Shown in pieces: positions 55,540-64,000 of a DNA stretch of 64,000 nt. The translations under genes and the position numbers were made by a program. The notes below the pieces were generated by a model. That model worked only from the letters and a program-made list of their open reading frames with translations. It had not been told where the DNA came from and searched no databases. Source of the DNA: Eudromia elegans (lineage: Eukaryota; Chordata; Aves; Tinamiformes; Tinamidae). Positions within the stretch are counted from its first letter, which is position 1, and every line of letters starts with the position of its first letter. The stretch covers positions 361,177 to 425,176 of the forward strand of contig PTEX01000309.1 of assembly GCA_003342815.1 (NCBI GenBank). The letters run 5' to 3'.

Positions 55540-56400
55540 GTCAGCATGCCGTCCTGCACCACCGGCTGCCGGGCTGGCTTGCGATGGGTGTATCCACCTT
55601 GCCTGCTGCCCAAGGGCTGGTGTGGGGGCAGCTGCACCACGAACGCGGCGGTTCCTGCGCTGCCCACAGGCTTTGCTGAACTGCGGGGAAATCGGGGCTG
55701 AAACGGGGCCGCCGGTGCGCGGGAGGAGTCCTGCAAGCCACCGGGCCGCAGCGGGCCGACCCGCCCGGGGAGCAAGGGTGGCGGGCGCCGGGCACACTGC
55801 GCGGCTTCGTGCCACAGCTGCGGGACCCGCAGGCAGCCAGTACCGTAACAGCGGCGCCCAACCGCCGGCCTCCACCGCAACCGTTGGGCCTGGGCGCCAG
55901 CCGTTGGGCCACGCCCCCAGGCGCTGAGCGGCCGTTGGCGAGGGCCGGGCGGGAGCGGGAGGGAAGCCCCGGCTCCGTGAGCTCATCAAGCGGCGCCGTG
56001 GCGGGCGGGCGCGCCGGAAGTGCTCCTGCCGGGAGTGACAGGTAAAGCCGTTGGGCGCCGTTGGGCAGGAGTAATGGGATGGGGGTCCTGCGCCACTCCC
56101 CGCGCACACAGCCCCTCCTCCGGTGCTGCTGCCCCCTCGAGCGAGGCTTCCACGAGGCCTCGCGCCGGCGCTGGCTTTGTGCTCGCGCCGTGTCCTTGCG
56201 CCGGCTCTGGGGTACCCGCCCTCCCCCTTCGTGAGGCCTCTCTGGGCGCCATAGGGCAAAGGTGCCGCCCCTGCCTAGGCCAGCGGGTCACGCGCTGCTG
56301 CAGGAGGTTCCCGCCGTAGGGAGGCAGAACGGCAGCGGTGCAGCACCTGCGCTAGCCGTCGTCCTTGCTCATTGGCGCTGCCGCAGGCTCTGCCCTCCTC
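55540..56400 (+). promoter_or_regulatory. AOPEP: CpG island, probable AOPEP promoter and first exon
   Basis: About 860 bp are strongly GC-rich and dense in CpG, in sharp contrast to AT-rich flanks. Five CCGTTGG motifs lie between 55881 and 56066. In vertebrates the next gene beyond FBP1 on this side is AOPEP (C9orf3), transcribed away from FBP1, which fits a plus-strand start here. The assignment rests on gene order, since no AOPEP coding exon is in the window. A bidirectional promoter is possible. Confidence 0.6.
55930..56040 (+). other. AOPEP: candidate noncoding first exon ending at a splice donor
   Basis: GAGTGACAG/gtaaag at 56040/56041 is a good donor inside the CpG island. The exon start is unknown and the left boundary given is nominal. 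No ATG frame of AOPEP type precedes it, so the exon would be 5' untranslated. A different donor is possible. Confidence 0.35.
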
Positions 56401-56700
56401 ATAGGACCCTAGTCTATTGTATAGTTTCCTGAAAGAGCTTTAAATATAATTGTGTGAAAAACTCCCCAAAGGCGTTTTGCACAGTGCTGTTCTCACTGGT
56501 CATATCTAGCACTTGCAAATGCATGAGTAAAACTCATACCATCTTATCAAGTGGCATTTTGTAATTCATCTGTAGACTTTGTGTTAACTGTATGTCAAGT
56601 CCTTCATCTCAGGATAACTCCTAGCTCTGCAGAGCTCAGCGTTAGTCAGCAACAGAGCTTGTCAATGCCAATAACAGAAAGAGAATAGGATTTTTTATGT

Positions 56701-56719
56701 CTTTTTTTTTTTTTTTTTT
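56701..56719. repeat. poly(T) run
   Basis: A T-run of about 18 bases after CTTTT. Confidence 0.85.
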
Positions 56720-57128
56720 GTTATCTTTTTTTCTCCTTGTGGGCTGTATTTGTGATAACTCCATACAATAACAAGCAGTCATACCAGTTCTGCATAGATT
56801 TGCCTTGGACATGTACAGACATGTATACATGTCTGTATAGGAATACTGTTTGCATTACCTGCGCTTGTGAAAATCAGATCCACTTCCTTGTGTACTTTAG
56901 TGGAATTAAAATCCTGTATTACTGTTCAACATCTTGAAATGATGTTGTAAAATGCAAAGTAAAAAGTTTCAGCTTTACACAAATAGGTCTTATATAATCA
57001 TAATAAGTGTAGATATATGAGCAGGGATCCGCAAAGTGTTTAGTTAAAAATGTTTGGCTGTGGTTAATGAATAACTTACTTGGCTATTAATACAAAAAAA
57101 CTGCAAATGGGCAGTTTTTTCAGCATTC

Positions 57129-57437
57129 TCAGAAGTTCGTTCGTGATGCTTTTCTTGTATTAATATGTTTCCGAACTTGGCTTTGGTGAGTTCCATCATG
57201 TTTATTGTTTTTGTAGGTCACAGAATGGAGAGGAGGCTTCTGAAAAGCCACCATTACCTTTGACAGAGAATATTCTTCATTGAATTTGTCCCATTGAGGT
57301 TTTGTTGTGGTGTGTGTTGGTTTTCTTGTGACTCCCAGTGAAGTTGGAAGCTGTTCCATACAGAGCGGGTAGCAGTTGTTAGCCAGCAGAAAATTCTCTG
57401 TTAGATTCTGCCTTGATTTCCCTACAGAAAAGTCCAT
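57129..57437 (-). CDS. unidentified 102-codon frame
   Basis: I do not recognise this protein. It begins MDFSVGKSRQNLTEN, continues through CYPLCMEQLPTSLGV and KPQWDKFNEEYSLSK, and ends in a basic tail HINTRKASRTNF before TGA. The mix of polar residues, single Trp and few low-complexity runs looks like real protein, and it is the most coding-like unassigned frame in the window. A splice acceptor candidate (TTTTCTGTAG) lies just inside the start and a donor candidate (AAGGTAATG) at about residue 60, so it may be an exon of a larger gene or a short intronless one. It is antisense to the presumed AOPEP intron. A retrocopy is also possible, although no poly(A) tail or flanking duplication was seen. 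Confidence 0.35.
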   Translation of the reverse strand: MDFSVGKSRQNLTENFLLANNCYPLCMEQLPTSLGVTRKPTHTTTKPQWDKFNEEYSLSKVMVAFQKPPLHSVTYKNNKHDGTHQSQVRKHINTRKASRTNF

Positions 57438-58437
57438 ACTTGTCTCTTGCTTAAAACACCTACCTATTTGTGTTAAGTGTGAGGAAGAAAAATAAAATTG
57501 AAACTACTGTAAATTATGCATACATGTTGCTTAATATTTAAAGACTTAATATTACTGTTACCAGTGCTGTTCAAAACTGACTTCCTGATAACTGACTTCT
57601 TGCTCTGTTACATTTTGTGAAAAAAACCCTATAAAACTGTATTTGGAAGAAGTTTTTTTGAAAGCTGGATAAAGGAGGATTAATTATAAATTCTTAAAAG
57701 TACCAACAAGAGCGTTTATCCAAAAGACTTTCATTTTTTAAACGTCTTTAAATTTTAGATGGAGAGCAGTGTAAGTTTACACCTGCATGTTGCAACCCAC
57801 TGAGTTAACTTTTATGTAGGGAAAAAGAAAATCATGCTTAATTTAAAGTGAATGGAACCCAAGCATGGTGTTAGTTTATACTGTCTTTTAAATGTGGATG
57901 AAAAGTGTGTTTACTCATACAGAATAGAATCTACATTCTGCTCAGTGGCGTGAAGGTGGGTCTGTGGTCCTGAAATACTTTTATATCTTCTGAAGAACAT
58001 GTATGAATACAACAGGCAAACAAATTAGTGCTGCAGAGATCTTGTTTGCAGCCAGAATATTAGCTTGAATTGCATGTTATACTACCTGTGCCTAGGCTAT
58101 GGAACAACTGGGCAAGGGGACACTAATCTGACTGTTGTTCAAAGAGAATGTTTCAAGCAGGATGGTTGGAAAAAAAAAAAACCTCATAAATTGGTGGGGC
58201 TTTTCTGATGGCATTAGTGTTTCTACATACCTTGGTTAGTATAAACTTCTATTTAATTACTTTAATTGGTTGTTATTTCAGGGAATATGTGTACTGTCTG
58301 AAAAACAGAAAACCTAAGGTACAACATGCACCCAGCTTGGGTATTAACACCTGTTACTTGTATCAGCATTTGTGTGTGAGTAAGCTCATGCAGCTCTGTT
58401 CAAGAAATGTCTTGGTGAATTTTTTCAAATGCTAAAC

Positions 58438-58457
58438 TTTTTTTTTTTTTTTTTTGT
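58438..58457. repeat. poly(T) run
   Basis: A T-run of about 20 bases. Confidence 0.85.
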
Positions 58458-58900
58458 ATTCATGAGAATATGCATGTATCAACTAGTTAGCACCTTAGAA
58501 TTTTAGTAGAGAGTACTCAGTGCTTGGCAGGTAAATACAGAATTGTAGCTGCCTCATTTTGTTAAAGATTGGTTCTCTTGATCTTTTCCTCTTATATGGC
58601 CCTCTCTTTTATTCATTTCTGCTTTATGAGATTTTGGAAGTGTATGAAAGAAAATAGGTAAAGTTACATGCTCTGAAATAAAAAGTTTCTCATGTATTCA
58701 TTTACAAAAGAGAACACATTTGTTTGGCATAGACCTACGTATTGCCACAAAGGCTTTTCTGAGGCAACTACATTACCTAGCCATCTTTTGCTGTAGTGTA
58801 TCATAAATGCAAGTGAGTCCCTTGCCCACTCTCTTGATAGAAGTACAGCCAAGCAAAGTATATGCTTGGAAAAGGACAAGAATACTATGTGTTCTTTTTA

Positions 58901-59022
58901 TTATATATCTTTATCTATATATATATATAGATAAAAAAATATAATGTAATAATAATAATATATATATTTTTGTATATATAATAATATATATAAATATAAT
59001 GTAATAATTATATATATATATT
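58901..59022. repeat. TA-rich microsatellite block with an internal duplication
   Basis: Made of TATATA and TAATAA runs. The 13-mer AATATAATGTAAT occurs twice about 55 bp apart, which indicates a local duplication. Confidence 0.85.
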
Positions 59023-59944
59023 TCTGGTTTGTGTCAGTACATTGTATGGAGACATCCCTAATGACCACTTTTATTTTCATACATAAGTAGTTTAGTCATT
59101 CTTACTTTCTGGGAAGGTGATATGTTAAGCAGATTGTTTAATAGCTTGATGGACAATTTATTTAATATTTCTGTTAAAAGGTTTTGCTGTTATAAAATTA
59201 ATATTAGATGTAGACAAGACACACCATTTTTCCATTCAAACTTAACAGACACAAAACAGCAATATCTACCCTTTTAGCCTCAGTTTCAGTCTCTGGGAGT
59301 TTGAGTTCTGTAAGTGGGCACATAGCTGTGGACTCTTTCAAAAAATTGTCTTAGGTTTTGAAGCTCTAGCTTCAAATCTCTTTAAGAACAGTGGAATAGG
59401 ACCCCACTTTGAAGTCTGTTGTGTGTGAGGACACAACAAGAGGTAAAAAGGTCTGTGCTCTGCATGTTTTTTGTAGCTGGTAGTTGTTACAAACATCAAA
59501 AACTCGGTTTTTGCCTTTCATTTGTTTCAGTGTAGTATTTAGTACCTGGATATATAATAGTTAGTGCTGCATCTCCCAACAGGTTCAGGTGGTAATCTGT
59601 TTTCTTGTGTGAATTGAAGTGGAACTACACACAGGCAGGAATGGCTAGCAGTTATCAACTGAAAATAACAGCTTCCTGGAATAACAGGAGGTCTGTGTAA
59701 ATTATTATAACTGATCATTCTGATTTTTTTAAAGATCATTTTCAAGTTTAACTACTCTGTGCCGTATAATAACTCTTCAAAGTTTTCTTATTTATCATTT
59801 CTACTAGAGATGTTTCCAAGGTACTTTGCTTGCATCTTTTCCTTTTTTTACCCTTTGTCCTAAAGAATGATGTTATATTGCTAAGTTCTTCCCTTCTCCT
59901 GTAGCATCTACCAAAACTTTGTATTAGTGACACGCTTTCCCCCC

Positions 59945-59945
59945 N
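59945..59945. other. undetermined base (N)
   Basis: A single N in a C-rich run, probably unresolved homopolymer length. Confidence 0.99.
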
Positions 59946-62900
59946 CCCGTAGACTCTTTTTAAGGATGATTTTTTTCCACTCTTGTTTGTTTTTTTTTTT
60001 TGCCTGGAAGCTCTTTTTTTTTAAAGATATGTTTTCAAAGGCATATGACTTTAATTCAGGTGCATACTTCCTGTATTATGTGGAAAAGCAGTGTTATAAA
60101 ATTCCATTTCATGAGAGATCACTTATCCTCTGTTCATTCTTCTTTGTGCATCTTACTCAATTGTATTATGCACAGATGTTCAAGACAGACTATTCATTTG
60201 GGCCGCCATCTGCTCTAATTGTTGCTTGTGCTTTTGCAAACATGTATCTTTAAAATATTAAAATGTGTAACCTAGCAATTAATTCAAAAATATCTTTCAA
60301 GCTATAAAGTACATTTGAAAAAGAAGGTGTGTTGAGTGTGTGGTGCATATAAAAACCATTCTGTAATAATTAGATTCATAGTACCCCCAAATTAATAATT
60401 TGTTACTTCTTTTTGAGGCACAATAACTATGCAATGACTTATAAAGAGATTGTCAGAAACTTGAGTTAGAATTGAAGTTTGTATCTTGTCATGTTGTTTA
60501 GGCAGCAGCTTATGATCTCACACTTTTATAGGTGTTTTGCATTACATTTGCAAAAAAATGAAAACAGGATATTCTCGCCACATGCAGATAAGAATATTGC
60601 AAATGACAGTGTGATGTAAAAAGAAATAAGAAATATGTTATAAATTGCTCCAGTATCTTCTGTATGATGGCAGCAGCTTGAGATGTACATAAGCCAGTGA
60701 GAAACTTGCACTATTAAAATCTTTTAATAATGATTTAGATTGGCGTTTAGAAAGCAGAAGTAAAAGATCTGCTATTTTCATATAGAGACAGAGCTCAGAT
60801 ATCTAGAGAAGACTTCTGAAATATACAGTGTGGATATTCAGCTTCAACAGTTGAGATGGTGTGTTTCTTCTGTTGGATGAATATCATGACTGCAGTTTCC
60901 TTGCGAGTACTGTTAAAGAGGAATTAAAAGCCAACAAGAAAAAAAGCAAAATGAATAGCAGTTGTTATAAGGGTATTACAAAACTGGACCCAAAATAAGC
61001 CAAATGCTAAACTTTTTTTTTGAGGCATACCTTGATGTTCATGGACCTGAATGTTTATACATAGTTTCTGATTGTCTAGAAAATATTTTAAAGCTATTTA
61101 AATATTAGTAGCAGCACAGTATGTATTATATGAGTATGTGAAAAATGTGTGTGAGTATACAGGGAAGACTTTCCATTTGTGTGTAGTTCGTGTAGTGTGT
61201 TCTTTCTGTGTTCTAAACAAAACAAAAGACTTGTTTCTCATTCTGTCTTGCAGACCCCTACTCCTCCCAGTGACAGAGGAGAATGTTGAGCAACAAATGC
61301 TCGTCTGAGTTCCGTGATCAAACACCCTTTTTGGGAATTAATTCTGTACTTTGTCAGAATCTGCATTCAATTAATCAAAAAGAACATTGCCTTTGTGTCC
61401 CAAGGCTTCTCTTGCAAATGTACTTAGAGTTGCAGCTCCTATTGAGTTTGCTTAGAATTTTGATTAGCTGAATTTTAAGGCTTTTAGATGAAAACACTTT
61501 GGAATTATTCTGTTACGATTTATGTGAATATTTGGGAAGACTTTGCTGCAGAAGGGAGAGAACTTGTATTTGGTCTCTACTGGAATACCATGATGAATTA
61601 TCAGTAATTGTCAATTCCGTTCCAACGTGTCCAAATTATTATTTAAAATCATCAGAGTTTAAATAAAGAGGAGAGCCTGACATCTGATATCATAATTGCA
61701 TGCTCTGTGGCTGCATATAGGTTTTTCACATACTTCTCACCTGCCTTTGTACTTCCCATTGCATCTTTTGCCTCTCTGAGCTAACACATACTTGCTTTCT
61801 GTCTCATCTGGATGATACTTGGCCACTAAGGGGCAGTTTATGTGTAGACATTAAACTTGAAATGCAACATCAGCACAGTTGTTAATTATTGTTGAAACAG
61901 TACTGATACAAAGCTATAATTGACCAGCACTTGAACAAATGCAGAACAACATATATCTTTGACTTGTTTGGTTACTGATGCCCTCATGGTCTTCTAAAGA
62001 ATAAAATAATAGCGGTTTTTAAGGTTTGATAGCACATGCTGCAATAATTCCTAGCCTCCTCTTTTGCTGAAATATCTGCTTGTTTCCTTCAGAGGTTTGT
62101 TTTTTTTTTTTTGCTTATCTTTCTTTTCTACATGGTTTGATTGTATTTTGTTTCCTGTATCATCTTGTGATCCTTTGCTGCAAAAGTTAGGTATGCAATT
62201 ATTAACTGCTTTGATCTATTCTATTATCCTAAAAAGCTGTGTTTGGGCCAAAGAGTTCTTTTCTGAGCTTTCTTCTTGGATAATACTGAGACATTTTACC
62301 AAAGTGGTTCAGATCCAGTACTGGATAAGCCAGGCGTTGGCCTACGGAGAAGTAGATATCCATCTTTTGTGGAATGTTACCAGATACTTTAATTTCGTAA
62401 AATAGTAGTCCTGTTAAGCCAAGTGCATCTACTTATCTTTTGTGAAGCTAAATTGTTACATAAAATAGCTCTGGGCTCAAATTAGACATTTAAATTATTT
62501 TTTCTCTAGCTCTTAGGTTACTATCATTTTTATACCTTAAAATATGTCTAATAGATTGTTTTAAATTCTTTGCAGCAATTGGTTTTCTACAGTGAAAATG
62601 TTTTCCAAAGATGTATCATATTACTAATAAATTTATTTAAAATTGCAACTGTTTCTTAGCTGTGTTAATATTTGCTTCCTTTTTATCTGGAAAACACTTT
62701 AACATTGATAATATTTATCATCTCGTATCAGTCGCTTTGGCCTTACATGACCCTGCGGTTGTAAGAAAACAACATATATTTTGTTGTTGATATTTTATAA
62801 TCACTGGGAAGAAGCACTTATTTTTGAATAGATTATTTAATTGCATTTGCCCCTGGGTGGCTTAGTATGTAGTGGTTTAGCATCGCCAATACACAAGAGG

Positions 62901-63146
62901 GCACACGAAGTTCTCTGGAATATTATTAGTGAAAGCCTTATCATTTGGGATAAGTCAATATATGCAAATAAAACAATAAAAATAAAATGTGGCTTTATGT
63001 ATAGTTCTTAAGAAATGTTATGTATAAGTATCTTTGTGTGTGCTAAAAAAGTTAACTATTCTTCTGATAAAATCCTTTTGTTTAGCTGATGTAAACTTCT
63101 ATGACTGAGAAGTAGCAAAAACTGATTTTCGGGAAGTTTTTTTACC

Positions 63147-63186
63147 ATCTCTCTCTCTCTCTTTTTTTTTTTTTTTTTTTTCCCCC
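63147..63186. repeat. (CT)n followed by poly(T) and C6
   Basis: A CT dinucleotide run passes into about 20 T and then six C. It is a pyrimidine-only stretch on the plus strand. Confidence 0.9.
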
Positions 63187-64000
63187 CTGCAATGGTGTGT
63201 TACAGACAAATCATTCAAATAAACATTCAAATGGTTAAGTAGAATTCCAATTCAAGTTTTTGAAAGTTTTTAAAAGGGGTTCTTAAGGTATTTGTTTTTC
63301 TGTCTGTATTGTAGTCTTTGTTTTGTCTCTGAAACAAGCAATGTTTTTCTCCTTGCTTCCGTAAAGGTATAGAGTGATGCTAAAAAGGGATTTTTTTCAT
63401 ATGTAATTTTAAAAATCTTTCCCTCTTCTCCTCCACACCCATTTTTTTTCCTGTACTAATGTTAGCTTTCAATCCTGACTAAGGATGAAACTTTTGGGCT
63501 TGTATCCATATATTCCTTTTTTCTGTTACTGCATTTCTAAGTTATTTAAGTTACTCGAGGGCCCAGTTTTAATTAAATGCAATAGATGTCTCTGTCTAGA
63601 TCCCATGCACATTTTGAAAGTCTGGCTTAAGATGTCTTTAGAAAAGTATTTTTGAGGACTGATTTAAAAGTGACTGAAGGCAATCTTTCGTAGTTACCTA
63701 TCTGAATACAGATAGCATTTTTAAGTACTTACCCTGAATAATGTGCCATCAGCCTAATACTGCAGCTATGAAATATATACTAGAGATACATACTATGCAG
63801 AAGAGTAAAGTAGCAACCTCAAATCATGATGTGGTCTGGCTGCTTCTTCACATGCTTCCTACCTTGCAATTTCTTGCTAAATTGACCCTGAAGCTGAAGA
63901 TTAATATTTCACTTGCTTGTTCTTGTTGGCTCAGCTGGACGTCTAATAAAAATGTAAAGACTATTGTTTCCTGCACATTGTTGCAGAATACCCATTATTC

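Larger units (their letters stand above)
56041..64000 (+). other. presumed AOPEP intron 1
   Basis: AT-rich, with long homopolymer T runs and a TA-rich block. No AOPEP peptidase sequence is found. A 113-codon plus-strand frame at 62064-62405 begins in T-run-derived Phe residues and is probably chance. Confidence 0.45.

Noticed and set aside
55415-56319. Long frames on both strands in the CpG island (up to 268 codons minus, 170 codons plus)
   Set aside because: GC-rich DNA has few stops. The translations are Pro/Ala/Arg/Gly-rich on all frames without domains, as expected of a CpG island.
61240-61330. Possible acceptor TGTCTTGCAG followed by an ATG frame
   Set aside because: The frame (62 codons) has no similarity I recognise, and no donor of suitable phase was identified.
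62064-62405. 113-codon plus-strand frame
   Set aside because: It begins in a T-run, is hydrophobic by composition and shows no domain or splice support.
56041-64000. Search for an AOPEP coding exon
   Set aside because: No plus-strand frame resembles the aminopeptidase O N-terminus or its peptidase domain.

Overview
The window looks like bird genomic DNA. Coding sequence is sparse and split into short exons with long introns. The only recognisable interspersed repeats are 5'-truncated CR1 LINEs, which end in the avian-style ATTCTATG-type 3' repeat and have no poly(A) tail. The gene content matches the part of vertebrate chromosomes that is 9q22 in human and, from general knowledge, the Z chromosome in birds. 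Species cannot be told from the sequence.

Left part (1-26.8 kb): two fructose-1,6-bisphosphatase genes lie in tandem, both on the minus strand. FBP2 (muscle type) enters from the left edge. Exons 5 to 1 are present (2440-12865; 708 coding nt, 236 codons), and exons 6-7 must lie outside the window. FBP1 (liver type) is complete, with seven coding exons between 26627 and 17917 and a predicted 339 residues. All seven exons have matching phases and GT/AG borders. The two genes have identical intron positions, as expected of an old tandem duplication. FBP1 starts in a CpG- and GC-box-rich promoter. FBP2 starts in a moderately GC-rich region with a weak TATA-like sequence. Both enzymes catalyse the gluconeogenic hydrolysis of fructose-1,6-bisphosphate in the cytosol. 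FBP1 would serve liver and kidney glucose output, and FBP2 would serve muscle glycogen resynthesis and glycolytic control.

Middle part (26.8-55.4 kb): gene-poor spacer. It holds six CR1 pieces, one of which (40.66-41.85 kb) still encodes part of the reverse transcriptase. It also holds an inverted CR1 pair at 33.5-34.1 kb, a possible fossil solo LTR at 38.94-39.23 kb, a pair of about 190-bp direct repeats at 46.2 and 47.9 kb, short tandem repeats, AT-rich blocks, and a few coding-looking minus-strand stretches I cannot name.

Right part (55.4-64 kb): a strong CpG island (55.54-56.4 kb) with a plausible splice donor at 56041. By position beside FBP1 it is best read as the promoter and noncoding first exon of AOPEP (plus strand); no AOPEP coding exon is visible. 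The remainder would be its first intron. It contains a 102-codon minus-strand reading frame of unknown identity (57129-57437).

I see no tRNA, rRNA, CRISPR array or obviously new system. The most useful leads are an extra alanine beside the AMP-binding loop of FBP2, a possible in-frame alternative donor after FBP2 exon 2, the unexplained direct-repeat pair, and the unnamed minus-strand frames.
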